Source: Streptomyces iakyrus
GTDB taxonomy: Bacteria; Actinomycetota; Actinomycetes; Streptomycetales; Streptomycetaceae
Length of the DNA: 64,000 bases
Direction of reading: 5' to 3'
Assembly (NCBI RefSeq): GCF_000717055.1
Contig: NZ_JNXI01000002.1
Coordinates: forward strand, 62,001-126,000
A program made the translations under genes and the position numbers. Positions 8,001-16,257 of the stretch are shown here, one piece after another. Position 1 is the first letter of the stretch. The number at the start of each line of letters is the position of its first letter. The notes beneath the pieces were generated by a model, which made no database searches, was not told where the DNA came from, and was given only the letters and a program-made list of their open reading frames with translations.

Positions 8001-9074
8001 CTGATTCCCCTGCACACCTCCGCCCGCCGCACCGCCCTCCTGCTCACCGCTGTATCCGTCGCGCTGACCGCGTCCGCCTGCGCCACCTCCGACAGCCCGG
8101 ACGCCGACACCACAGCCACGGCCACCCGCAGCGCCTCCCCCACCCCGACCGCCGAGCCGGCGCTGACGAAGAAGGAGGCCCTCGCCCAGATCGCCCACTA
8201 CTCCAAGATCAACAATCAGGCCAACGCCGACCGGAACCGCGCCCTGCTCGACACGGTCGAGGACGGCCCGCTGTACGCGATGTCCATCTCTGACTACATA
8301 GAGACCGAGGGGCTTCCCGCGGCAGACCGCAAGCCGTACAAGCCGTGGTCCTACGACTCCGCGAACGCCAAGCTGTACATCCCGCGCCTGGCCGCCGGGC
8401 AGGACCGCTGGTTCGCCGCCGCGCTTTCGGACCAGAAGGGCAAGGCCCCCTCGCGTCTGGCGGTCTTTGCCGAACAACCCCAGCACAGGCGCTGGGAGTT
8501 GGTATCCGTCGTCGACCTCGACAGGCAGAAGCTGCCCGACGTCGCCCTCGACCTGGATGGGTACGCGACGGCCGTCGCCACCGACGGCAACAAGCAGCTG
8601 GCAGCCGGTGCCGACCTCCTACGCACCGGCGTGCTCGACAACTTCGCCACCGGAGGCGCGAACACCGGGACGAAGGTCTTCGCCCCGACCAGGGCGAGCA
8701 AGCGGCAGATCGAGGTCCACGACAAAACCGGCACCCGCTACGGGAACCAGGGCACCACCGTCTTCGCCGGCGCCGCCAACCGCTATACGGACGCCTACGC
8801 CCTCAAGACCACCGACGGCGGTGCGCTGATCCTCTTCTCCCACACGCACACCCAGACCGACGCCGTCGCGCACCCCGGCCTGCAGATCAACCCCGGCAAG
8901 GACGACCGCGCCTGGCTCCACGACGTGCCACGCACCTCCATCACGTACACGTTCGTGTGCAACGACGCCGCCACCGTCCCCGCGAAGGCCGAACCATCCC
9001 GGCTGATCGGCTACACCTGCGCCCGCACCGACGCCTCCGGCCCCCCGGTCGCCTCCTGGTCGGACCGCGCGTAG
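8001..9074 (+). CDS. predicted lipoprotein, CTG start
   Basis: 357 residues. The N-terminus has a basic stretch, a hydrophobic core ('ALLLTAVSVALTASAC') and a lipobox ending in Cys near residue 26, so the protein should be lipid-anchored outside the membrane. A Thr/Ala/Pro linker follows. The body begins 'LTKKEALAQIAHYSKINNQA' and is mostly beta, with many Asp/Gly turns and two widely spaced Cys near the end. It resembles uncharacterised Streptomyces lipoproteins; no enzyme motif is visible. Starts are CTG at 8001 (GGAG, four bases) or CTG at 8010; there is no ATG, GTG or TTG before the signal peptide. In a conjugation block it may contact the partner cell or modify the cell surface (inference). 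Confidence 0.65.
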   Translation: MIPLHTSARRTALLLTAVSVALTASACATSDSPDADTTATATRSASPTPTAEPALTKKEALAQIAHYSKINNQANADRNRALLDTVEDGPLYAMSISDYIETEGLPAADRKPYKPWSYDSANAKLYIPRLAAGQDRWFAAALSDQKGKAPSRLAVFAEQPQHRRWELVSVVDLDRQKLPDVALDLDGYATAVATDGNKQLAAGADLLRTGVLDNFATGGANTGTKVFAPTRASKRQIEVHDKTGTRYGNQGTTVFAGAANRYTDAYALKTTDGGALILFSHTHTQTDAVAHPGLQINPGKDDRAWLHDVPRTSITYTFVCNDAATVPAKAEPSRLIGYTCARTDASGPPVASWSDRA

Positions 9075-9154
9075 ACGTGTCCCGTCCCAGGCGCCGCACG
9101 CCACCTTGATGGCCGCCGAACGTCCCCTCGCCCTTGCTCAATCTGGAGAACTCC

Positions 9155-9745
9155 CTGTCCACACGTTCCTTCATTGCCCGCCCCACCGTCGGAACGGGGT
9201 ACAGCGGCATCCACGTACAGCTCGACGGCGTACCCAGTCACCATCTCCCGCTGCTCCTGGCCGCCTACCAGTACAAGTTCGGACGCGACGTGGAGGCCAT
9301 GTCCCGGCACCTCATCGACGACGTCGCCGTCGGCTGGGACGAGCTGGGCACCGATCTCCTCGACGGTGCCCCGCCCGCGCTCGTAGCCGCGCTGACCGGC
9401 GGCGAGCAGTGGCCCAGCCGTACCCTCGACCACCTGATCACCCCGGACGGCTCCCCGCCGGTGCGCATGTCGGTCACCGACGGGACCGCGGACGAGCAGG
9501 ACATGCAGTGGGGCTACGTCCTGCACCAGCAGGGCATCGAGGTGATCAGCCTCCTCCATGAGGACATCGGCCCCGTCGTGGACTGGGCCACCGACCCGTG
9601 CACCGCCTTCAACGACCACCCGGCGGCCTGGTCCTCCCTCGAGCCCGCACCGGCTATCCGGGCATCGCGCAGCACGCCGCCCCGGAGCGCACCCGCCGCA
9701 GCCCCGGCGAAGGCCGGCACCCCACACCCCGCCACGCGCCGCTAG
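9155..9745 (+). CDS. hypothetical protein with basic tail, CTG start
   Basis: 196 residues. Residues ~10-150 appear alpha/beta: 'GYSGIHVQLDGVPSHHLP', a helix 'PLLLAAYQYKFGRDVEAM', acidic loops, and a strand 'MQWGYVLHQQGIEVISLL'. An Ala/Pro/Thr tail closes with Ala-Thr-Arg-Arg. CTG is exactly six bases after GGAG; a TTG at 9134 is in frame but has no ribosome site. The next gene begins 28 bases on. Function unknown. Confidence 0.6.
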   Translation: MSTRSFIARPTVGTGYSGIHVQLDGVPSHHLPLLLAAYQYKFGRDVEAMSRHLIDDVAVGWDELGTDLLDGAPPALVAALTGGEQWPSRTLDHLITPDGSPPVRMSVTDGTADEQDMQWGYVLHQQGIEVISLLHEDIGPVVDWATDPCTAFNDHPAAWSSLEPAPAIRASRSTPPRSAPAAAPAKAGTPHPATRR

Positions 9746-9773
9746 TCCCCCTCTCGTCTCCCCGGAGCCTTCC

Positions 9774-10538
9774 CTGCCCCCGCACACCACGCCCCTGATC
9801 ACCGTCGTCATCGCCAGCCGCCTGCGCGAAGACCGGCTCGGCTACCTGACCGCCATGCACGCCAGCCTCACCCGGCAGTCCGTGCCGTGGGAGGCCGTGA
9901 TCGCGCTCGACGGGGCCTCACCTGATCGCCTGCCGGCCCCGCTCGCGCAGGATTCCCGCGTCCGCACGCTGGTGCTGCCCCGTCCGGTCGGCGCCGCCTG
10001 CGCCCGAAATCTGGCCCTCGCCCACGTCCGCACCCGGTACACCAACTGGGCTGATGACGATGACGAGTTCACCGACGACGCCATGTCCGTGCGGCTGAAC
10101 GCCCTGGAGTCCACCGGGGTCGGCTGGTGTGCGGGATGGAGCGAGGACCAGCACCAGGACGGCTCGACCACCCTGTGGCGATGTCCCACTCCGCCCGGCC
10201 GCCACGAGGCGGGCGATGTGTGGACGTACTGGAAGTCGCCGACGGACACCATCCCCATCGGGCCGACCACGATCCTCGCCCGCACCGACCTCGTGCGCGC
10301 CGCGCCGATGGGCGGCCTCGTCCAGGGCGAGGACTACTGCGCGGCCCTCGGCGTAACCGCCCTCGCGCCCGGAATCCTGCTGCCGGTCCCCGTGTACAGG
10401 TATCGCAAATGGGACGGGCAGATGACGGCCCAGGTCGGATACGACCAGCTGGAGGCGGCGGCCCGGGAGCACGCTTGGGCCTACGGCCGCAGCCTGCGCT
10501 CCGTCCTGCGCCGCGGTGAGGACCTGGTCCATGGCTGA
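9774..10538 (+). CDS. family 2 (GT-A) glycosyltransferase, CTG start
   Basis: 254 residues. It begins 'LITVVIASRLREDRLGYL', the typical nucleotide-sugar-binding strand of GT2 enzymes, followed by 'VPWEAVIALDGA', 'VGAACARNLAL' and an acidic DXD-like motif 'NWADDDDEFT' near residue 90 that would hold the metal and sugar nucleotide. A second acidic site, 'VQGEDYCAAL', matches the catalytic ED region. No membrane segments, so it is probably a cytosolic enzyme modifying a soluble or membrane-proximal acceptor. CTG is six bases after GGAG. The gene overlaps the next by eight bases. Its enzyme-like C-terminus lacks the basic tail of the surrounding proteins. Confidence 0.75.
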   Translation: MPPHTTPLITVVIASRLREDRLGYLTAMHASLTRQSVPWEAVIALDGASPDRLPAPLAQDSRVRTLVLPRPVGAACARNLALAHVRTRYTNWADDDDEFTDDAMSVRLNALESTGVGWCAGWSEDQHQDGSTTLWRCPTPPGRHEAGDVWTYWKSPTDTIPIGPTTILARTDLVRAAPMGGLVQGEDYCAALGVTALAPGILLPVPVYRYRKWDGQMTAQVGYDQLEAAAREHAWAYGRSLRSVLRRGEDLVHG

Positions 10539-11640
10539 GGCGCAGATCATCCTGTCGCACAGCCGGGAGTCCGGGATCGTCGCCATCGCCTCGGGCGAGC
10601 AGTACCCGTGGGCGCACACCGCCCTCGTGGAGAGCGGATTCCGGCGGGACGACGAGGGCGTCTACCACCTGCCTGCGGACGGCACCGGGACCACCGTGGT
10701 CGACCTGGTCAAGTGCGCGAAACGGCACCGCACCAGCGTGCATACGAGCAGCCGGCGCTTCATCGGCGACGTGGCCCGCGACCTCGCGCGCCACCTGCCC
10801 GGCCAGTGGCACGCCTCGGTCGAGATCTACTCACACCCCGCCTGGCAGGAAGACCTGGTGCCCTGGATCTGGGACAGCGGCGAACTCGGCCGTGCCCTCC
10901 AGAGCGAGCGGATTCCCTACGCCGCCACGCTCACCGACATGGTGCAAGGCACCATGCTGCTGTTCGTAGAGCGCCCCGGCCGTCAACTCGACTATCTGGT
11001 CGGCGCCTTCGCTCCGGAAGGACTCGAAGAAGGCTACGGAGATCCCCACGCTCCGCGCAGTGTCGTCGTGCCCCCGTTCGCCGGCCGGGCGGCCCAGGCC
11101 GTCGCCGACCGGTACCTGCCCTCCTACGAGCAGGCCGTCCACGCACGCCGGACCGCAGCCATCGCCGCCGTGCTCGGGGGCATCCGCTCCGAGCACGACA
11201 CCTGGCAGTCCATGGTCGCCTCCGGCCGCTACAGCGACGCCACCCCGCTGAGCGCCGCCGCCCTCGGCTCCGCGACCGACGAGTTCCTCGACCACGCCTG
11301 GCGCCGTTTCCTCACCGTCGTCGACCACGCCCCGACACTGATCGACCGGTGCCGTCCCGCCAGCAGCCCGTGGCCCGACGACGCCACGACGTTGTCCCGC
11401 CTGGCCGGCGCCGTGCGCGATGCCGAGACGCTGCTGGACGACGTCGTCCAGGGCAGCCCCCTCGCCCCGCAGGAACGGCGTGCCCGCACGTGGCCGGCCA
11501 TCGAGACCTGGCTCACCGACGGCGAGATCTTCCTGCGCCAGGCCCGCGTGAGCACACCGCACCGCCGACCGGCCCTCCCCGTCGCCGCGCCGTCCCGCCC
11601 CCTTGCCACCGCGGCCCGCCCCGCCCAGCGAAGCCACTGA
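10531..11640 (+). CDS. hypothetical protein, modules A and B plus helical domain
   Basis: 369 residues; ATG overlaps the end of the glycosyltransferase gene. Module A occupies ~5-75 ('SGIVAIASGEQYPWAH', 'ALVESGF', 'VYHLPADG'). Module B occupies ~75-205 ('RHLPGQWHASVEIY', 'MLLFVERPGRQLDYLVGAF', 'SVVVPPFAGRAAQAVADRYL'). A helical C-terminal region (~210-345) carries repeated Ala/Arg/Asp helices. The Pro/Ala-rich end closes Gln-Arg-Ser-His. It is the longest member of this paralogous set and shows the fullest A-B order, so it may be the ancestral arrangement. Biochemical role unknown. Confidence 0.65.
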   Translation: MAEAQIILSHSRESGIVAIASGEQYPWAHTALVESGFRRDDEGVYHLPADGTGTTVVDLVKCAKRHRTSVHTSSRRFIGDVARDLARHLPGQWHASVEIYSHPAWQEDLVPWIWDSGELGRALQSERIPYAATLTDMVQGTMLLFVERPGRQLDYLVGAFAPEGLEEGYGDPHAPRSVVVPPFAGRAAQAVADRYLPSYEQAVHARRTAAIAAVLGGIRSEHDTWQSMVASGRYSDATPLSAAALGSATDEFLDHAWRRFLTVVDHAPTLIDRCRPASSPWPDDATTLSRLAGAVRDAETLLDDVVQGSPLAPQERRARTWPAIETWLTDGEIFLRQARVSTPHRRPALPVAAPSRPLATAARPAQRSH

Positions 11641-11678
11641 CAGCTTCACCCCGACAGCGTGAGGAGAACCCCTCCCCC

Positions 11679-12137
11679 TTGCAACCCGGCACCCACTTCG
11701 TCTTCGGCGACCACGACACGCACGGCTTCGTCGCCTCCTTCACCGCCTCCATGCCCGCGCACCTCGCCCACTGGTACCTAGAATGCGAGCAGTTCGAGCC
11801 CGTTCCCGGAGAACCCGGGCTGTACCGGCTCAGCGAGCCCGAGCGCGACGGCCCCCGCCGCACCCGCCAGGCCGTCCACGATCTGCGCCGCCAGGGCTAC
11901 ACCGTGCGGGCCGACATTCGCCTCGACCCGTCCCTCTCCCCCGGCCCACCACGCCCGGTCCGGCCGAACGGGCTCCAGGAGCGCCGCAGCCGTGCCGCCC
12001 AAGCCGCCGCCGGCCGAACGACGCAGCGCTCCACACCGCCCACCACCTCCCCGCCAGCTGCCCGGCCGATCCCGCCGAAGCCCACCTACGCACCGACCGT
12101 CCACCTGACGGCCTCGGGCAGTGGACGGTCCCGATGA
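11679..12137 (+). CDS. hypothetical protein, module A with basic tail, TTG start
   Basis: 152 residues. It is essentially one module A (about 1-82: 'THFVFGDHDTHGFVASF', 'HLAHWYLECEQFEPV', 'GLYRLSEPE', 'LRRQGYTVRADIRLD') plus a long Pro/Ala/Arg tail that ends Gly-Arg-Ser-Arg. TTG is 12 bases after GAGGAG, rather far, but no other start candidate lies between. The stop overlaps the ATG of the next gene, indicating coupling. This gene gives the cleanest single-domain view of module A. Confidence 0.6.
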   Translation: MQPGTHFVFGDHDTHGFVASFTASMPAHLAHWYLECEQFEPVPGEPGLYRLSEPERDGPRRTRQAVHDLRRQGYTVRADIRLDPSLSPGPPRPVRPNGLQERRSRAAQAAAGRTTQRSTPPTTSPPAARPIPPKPTYAPTVHLTASGSGRSR

Positions 12138-13324
12138 CGCCCGCGAGCAATCCGACCCCGGACGGCTCCGTCCCGGTGACACCGGAACTCACGGACGGTG
12201 CACGCAACTTCCGGCTGCGGATGGCGGTCATCGACCGCGAGAGCGAGGTCGCGCTCGACATGACATGCGACCGCTACGGTCGCACCGTCCACGCAGACGC
12301 CGCGGCAGCCGCTCGCGCCCACCGCAACAGGGCAGCGGTGGAGGCGTACACCACCCACCTCGCCCCGCACGCCGACACTCTGCTCGACGCCGCCCGCCGT
12401 GCGCTGGACGAGTTGCCACCCGCCCGGCACCTGGCCGGGTGGCGGGCCGTGTTGGACGGCCTGGCCGCCTCCGCCGCCGAGATCCGCCGGGCCCTCGACC
12501 GGCCGGCTGCCCCCGGCTCCCCGGCCGAACGCGCTCAGCACTCGGCCCTGTGGCCGCACCTCACCGCCTGGGCGGATCACAGCTTCATCGCCAGCGACCT
12601 CGCCGACCAGAACAAACACCACCATCACAAGGCCCCGCTGACCGACGAGGAACAGCAGATGTGGACCGAGATGGCCCAGGCCGCGCAGAGGCGAGGCGAG
12701 CTGGAGCTGACCGAGTCGTGGTACGCCGCCGACGGCCAGCCGATCACCCTCGCCCACCTCATCGAGAACGACGACTCGACGCTGGTCGCGCTGCGAGGCG
12801 ACCCGGACGCGCCGGGCTGGCAGGTGATCGGGCACTACGCCCACGAATACGAGGCAGGAAAGGTACTACCTGCCCCGGTCCCGCCCGGCGTACTGCGCGC
12901 GGACGTCTCCCGGTTCAACCGCCCAGCACCGGTCCCGGAGCTGTCCCTGCAGGAACTCATCCGCGACGTCGTCGAAGGCCAGACCGCAGGAGACGCCTCC
13001 GAAGCTCTCCTCGGCGCCGTACAGCGCGGCTACGACGCGGGCCCGATGGTCCGTCTCCAGGAACTCCTGGAAACGAGCAGCCAGTTCGCCAGCGCGCTGG
13101 AGACCGTGCAGGGCCGCCAGATCGCCGCCCGCCTCTCGGCGCTGGGCCGGCAGATCGAGTTCCTCACCCGCGAAGTCGAGGAGGCGGCCGAGGACCTCGG
13201 CGCGACCGTCGCCGTCCTGCCCCCACACCGCACCCCCGTACTACGCGTCCGCCCGCGCCCCGCCGTGGACACCGCGCCACCCACGCCGCCGGCTCGCGCC
13301 AGCACGACCGCCCGCCACCGCTAA
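12134..13324 (+). CDS. large hypothetical protein with coiled-coil-like C-terminus
   Basis: 396 residues, ATG overlapping the preceding stop. Residues ~15-50 form a short alpha/beta piece ('LRMAVIDRESEVALDMT'). Helices run over ~55-130. A middle beta-containing region (~165-250) includes 'ELTESWYAADGQPITLAH' and 'GWQVIGHYAHEYEAGKV'. A long, probably coiled-coil segment follows at ~280-360 ('QIAARLSALGRQIEFLTREV'). A run of four His lies near residue 160. The end is Pro/Ala/Thr-rich with Ala-Arg-His-Arg. No family recognised. Confidence 0.6.
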   Translation: MTPASNPTPDGSVPVTPELTDGARNFRLRMAVIDRESEVALDMTCDRYGRTVHADAAAAARAHRNRAAVEAYTTHLAPHADTLLDAARRALDELPPARHLAGWRAVLDGLAASAAEIRRALDRPAAPGSPAERAQHSALWPHLTAWADHSFIASDLADQNKHHHHKAPLTDEEQQMWTEMAQAAQRRGELELTESWYAADGQPITLAHLIENDDSTLVALRGDPDAPGWQVIGHYAHEYEAGKVLPAPVPPGVLRADVSRFNRPAPVPELSLQELIRDVVEGQTAGDASEALLGAVQRGYDAGPMVRLQELLETSSQFASALETVQGRQIAARLSALGRQIEFLTREVEEAAEDLGATVAVLPPHRTPVLRVRPRPAVDTAPPTPPARASTTARHR

Positions 13325-13357
13325 GCGTCGGTGCGTTCCTGACCGTCGTGGTCGCCC

Positions 13358-13609
13358 TGCGCCCACGTCATCACCGACGCTCTCACCCCTGCGGGCCGCA
13401 CCAGCGAGGCGTACGCGTGGCTGATCCTCTCGATCGGCGCCGGGCAGTCCGCCGGCACTGCCCTCGCCGGACGCCTCGCCGAGCAGTCACTCGCCAGCGC
13501 CGCGCTCCCCGCCACCGGCGCGGCCCTCGCTCTCACCGTCCTTCTCGCCACGCGCCGATGTCTCGGCCCCACCAGACAGCCGCCGCGCGGCCGGCACAAG
13601 ACGCCCTGA
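13358..13609 (+). pseudogene. C-terminal remnant of an MFS transporter
   Basis: No initiation site, but the frame translates to 'CAHVITDALTPAGRTSEAYA' followed by 'WLILSIGAGQSAGTALAG' and a hydrophobic Ala/Leu segment before a basic end. This is the last two membrane helices of a major facilitator (drug-efflux type), where 'TP.GRTSEAYAW' between helices 10 and 11 is characteristic. Nothing of the upstream ~300 residues is present. The fragment sits alone between conjugation-block genes, so it is a relic of an earlier insertion or exchange. Confidence 0.65.
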
Positions 13610-13658
13610 TCAGGGCGCAACCCCACTACTTACCGACCCCTTTTGAGGAGATCCATTT

Positions 13659-14156
13659 ATGGCCGTCCGTACGCATTGGACCGTAGAGCACGCCTGCTCC
13701 CACCAAGTGGTTCATGACCTGTCCGGCCGTCCTGCCGACAAGCGGGCAGGATTCGCCCGCTGGCTCGCAGCCAAGGACTGCACCGACTGCTGGAAGGCGG
13801 CGCGCGACGCCGACACCGAGTCCAAGGAGGAGTGGCTCGCAGCCAAGCGCGCCGCTGAGCAGGAGGCTGCCGTCGCGTGGGCGAAGCAGTTCGACATGCC
13901 GCCGTTGGAAGGCCCGGCCAAGGCATTGGACTGGGGCGAGCGCTCCCGCCACCAGCTGATGACGGCCGCGCACACCGCGCTGGTCGTGGAAGGGGCCTGG
14001 GACGAGGCGGACTGGGCGGAGCTGGAGGAGAAGGCCCGCGCCATCACCCGCGCCGGATGGTGGATCGACCAGCGCGACACCGAAGGCACTGACCTGCTCG
14101 AACTCCTCGACGCCGCAGGCGAGAACGACCGCGGTACGGAGAACCCGTTCCGCTGA
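13659..14156 (+). CDS. hypothetical protein with Cys/His motif
   Basis: 165 residues. ATG lies behind a strong GAGGAG, one of the best ribosome sites in the block. The N-terminus 'HWTVEHACSHQVVHDL' with a later 'KDCTDCWKAA' offers Cys and His ligands (H-x-C-x-H and C-x-x-C) compatible with a small zinc site. Helical Trp/Ala/Glu-rich sequence follows ('EEWLAAKRAAEQEAAVAW') up to ~130, and the C-terminus is acidic. It differs from its neighbours in having no Pro-rich basic tail. The conserved hairpin leader starts four bases after its stop. Function unknown. Confidence 0.65.
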   Translation: MAVRTHWTVEHACSHQVVHDLSGRPADKRAGFARWLAAKDCTDCWKAARDADTESKEEWLAAKRAAEQEAAVAWAKQFDMPPLEGPAKALDWGERSRHQLMTAAHTALVVEGAWDEADWAELEEKARAITRAGWWIDQRDTEGTDLLELLDAAGENDRGTENPFR

Positions 14157-14160
14157 CGGC

Positions 14161-14218
14161 GGGGGAACATAGCCGGGAAACGCCGGTTAGCCAAACCGGC
14201 GTTCCTCCGGACCATTGT
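14161..14218 (+). repeat. conserved hairpin leader, copy 1
   Basis: First of three copies (others at 32330 and 36425). The core is CGCCGGTT-AGCCA-AACCGGCG, an eight-pair stem with a five-base loop, here extended by an outer GGAAA/TTCC helix. It is flanked by AACATAGC upstream and (A/T)CATTG downstream. It lies in the gap before the 14256 gene, whose GGAAGGAA ribosome site and ATG follow within 40 bases. It therefore looks like a structured 5' leader, or an attenuator/terminator of the preceding gene. Confidence 0.75.
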
Positions 14219-14255
14219 TCCTCCCACCCCGCACCCGATCGCGTGGAAGGAACCC

Positions 14256-14681
14256 ATGTCCCAGCCCCAGCCCACTTCGGCCTTCGCGCCCACGCCCGAC
14301 CCGCTCACCCCCACCCGGGACATCACGCACCAGCACTTCCAGGCCGGCGACACCGTCGTCGTCCTGAAAGGAGTGGCCGGCGGGGAACTGTGGGGCGACG
14401 CGATGCGCGTCGTCGCCCCGTCCTGGCACACGCCGACCGACGAGGACGGGTGGCGGCTGCGTGATGCGACCGGCGGCGCCCAGTCCTACGTCACCGGCCA
14501 CCCCCGCTACCTCGTGCACCTCTCGCGCCGCTGCCCGGACTGCCTGATCCACCTGCGGGCCATGGAAGACGCGCTCCTGCCGCGGTACGCGGGCCGTGAC
14601 GAGCTGATCGACTGCGGCTGGTACACCACCACCGCCCTCAACCAGTTGGTGCACATCGCCGACGTCCGGGGCGGCCGGTGA
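14256..14681 (+). CDS. hypothetical protein preceded by hairpin leader
   Basis: 141 residues; ATG behind GGAAGGAA. A Pro/Thr-rich N-terminus (1-28) leads into a small beta domain: 'FQAGDTVVVLKGVAGGELWG' and 'GWRLRDATGG...YVTGHPRYL', reminiscent of an SH3-like or KOW-type barrel. A helical part with Cys residues ('SRRCPDCLIHLRAMED') and a late 'IDCGWYTTTALNQLVHIAD' follow. The C-x-x-C pair could bind metal. Its stop overlaps the next gene's GTG. The hairpin leader directly upstream suggests regulation at RNA level, unlike most genes in the block. Confidence 0.6.
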   Translation: MSQPQPTSAFAPTPDPLTPTRDITHQHFQAGDTVVVLKGVAGGELWGDAMRVVAPSWHTPTDEDGWRLRDATGGAQSYVTGHPRYLVHLSRRCPDCLIHLRAMEDALLPRYAGRDELIDCGWYTTTALNQLVHIADVRGGR

Positions 14682-15523
14682 TTCCCCGCCTGCACGAGCG
14701 GACCCACACGCCGCACGGCCCGCTCGCCGAGGCGCTGGGGCGGCCAGTTTCGCCGAATGAGGGCCTGACGGAGTACACGGTCGTCGCCCACTGGCCGGGC
14801 CTGGATTACTTCACACTGGACGACGAGCAGAAGACCTGGACCACCGTCCAGTGGGCCGAGCACCTTGAAGACCCGTACCTGGAGCACCCGTTCGCAGCCA
14901 GCCCGGACGACGACCGGCGGGCGATCCTCCACCTCGACCTCCGGCTTCACCCGGACGACCGGGAGCTGACCGGCCCCGAGTGGGCCGAAACAGCCCACCG
15001 GCTCGCCCGGGCCGCCGGCATCGAGATTCCGGGCAAGGAGCACGGCTGCCGGTGGATCGCCGTTCAGGCCCAGCCCGGACGCCTCGACCTGATCGCCAAC
15101 CTGATCCACCTCGACGGCGCGTGGCACGCCCCGCCCACGGACATCCTGCGGCGCCTGTCGGACGAGGCACGCCGCATCGAGCAGGACCTCCACCTGATCC
15201 CCGTTCGCACCGGCCCCACGGCGCGGCCAGCCATCCGCACGGCACCCACGGCATCGGCCCAGCTCGCGCGCGTCCTCACGCAGCTCGCCGACGAGCAGGC
15301 CGGTCCGCTGGCCACGGTCCGCGGACTCGTCGAGCACACCGCGCACCGGATCGCCCGACAGCCCGGCGCCGCCGGCACCGACGCGGCGCACCGTCTGGAG
15401 CTGATCGCCCGCCGCCTCCACGCCATCCAGCAGGACCTGGACAGTACCGCCGCGCAGCTGGTCCAGCCCCGGGTCGCCGCCGTACCGCCCGCCGCTCGGC
15501 GCACCGGCCACCGATCGCCGTAG
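14678..15523 (+). CDS. relaxase-like protein lacking the HUH histidines
   Basis: 281 residues, GTG overlapping the previous stop. The layout matches actinobacterial MobA/VirD2-type relaxases: 'MIPRLHERTHTPHGPLAEAL' at the start, then 'ILHLDLRLHPDDRELTGPEW', 'AETAHRLARAAGIE', 'HGCRWIAVQA'. In relaxases the next strand carries the metal-binding H-x-H (as in DHIHI); here it reads GRLDLI at 134-139, so the HUH pair is gone. A Tyr-rich catalytic region is not obvious either. Residues ~200-270 are a helical bundle like other block proteins. It is probably a non-catalytic relaxase relative, perhaps DNA-binding or an accessory factor. Relatedness is judged by eye. Confidence 0.6.
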   Translation: MIPRLHERTHTPHGPLAEALGRPVSPNEGLTEYTVVAHWPGLDYFTLDDEQKTWTTVQWAEHLEDPYLEHPFAASPDDDRRAILHLDLRLHPDDRELTGPEWAETAHRLARAAGIEIPGKEHGCRWIAVQAQPGRLDLIANLIHLDGAWHAPPTDILRRLSDEARRIEQDLHLIPVRTGPTARPAIRTAPTASAQLARVLTQLADEQAGPLATVRGLVEHTAHRIARQPGAAGTDAAHRLELIARRLHAIQQDLDSTAAQLVQPRVAAVPPAARRTGHRSP

Positions 15524-15536
15524 GAGAAACGTCTCT

Positions 15537-16234
15537 TTGCCCCTTGCCGACCGCTTCCTGGACATCCGCCGTGAGACCCGCACTCCGACGAACTCATCGC
15601 CCGCGGCGGGGACTCCGAGGCGCACAGCGTCCTACAGCGCGCGGGTTTCATCGCCGTGGTCCGCGTCCACGAGACCTACCACCGCGCCCCCACCGGCCTC
15701 ACCAAGGACGACGAGTCCGATCTCGCCATCGACGCCGTCGCCCGCCTCCGGGCCGCCGGATACCACGTCGACTGCGACACAGACTTCGACACCGACTACC
15801 GCCCCGCCAGTTACCTGCCGCTGGGCTCCTCCGTCGCCCACCTCGCCGAGCGCATTCGCCAGGCCACCACCACGGAAGAGGCGGCCGACGCCCTGACCGA
15901 GTTGACGGCCGCCCACGACGGCGTCCTCGCCGCTCTGGGCGATGTCCTCACCGCCACCGCCGACTTCCACGACGGGCTCGGCCAAGCGGCCGACCCCTAC
16001 ATCGCCCGGCGGCTGCGCTACCTCGCCGACGAGCACCTCCACATCATGCGCACCGACCTCGCCGACACCCGCAACACCCTCGCCGACCGGCACGCCCCGC
16101 ACCCCGGCCGCAGCACCTGCACCGGGGAGGTCCCCGCCACCGAACGCGAACGCTCCGCCGTGTGCGCCTGCCCGCCCCCACCGCGCACGCTCCCGGCCCC
16201 GCCGCCACCGGTAGCCGCCGGACTGCGCCGCTGA
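15537..16234 (+). pseudogene. module A plus helical protein, apparently frameshifted
   Basis: A TTG at 15537, about ten bases after AGGAG, opens 'MPLADRFLDIRRETRT'. The module A continuation 'DELIARGGDSEAHSVLQRAG' is in the -1 frame from about 15584. Joined, the product would be about 232 residues: module A (~10-80), a helical bundle with 'ERIRQATTTEEAADALTELT' (~95-190) and a Pro-rich end with Gly-Leu-Arg-Arg. The downstream frame has no start with a ribosome site (GTG at 15656 lacks one). Either a one-base deletion broke the gene, the assembly is wrong here, or a -1 frameshift is used. Confidence 0.6.
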
Positions 16235-16257
16235 CCCCCACCTCGCCCAAGGACACC

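Noticed and set aside
13321..13609. A complete small membrane protein after the 12134 gene
   Set aside because: It has no start; the translation is only the end of a major facilitator transporter, so it is listed as a remnant.
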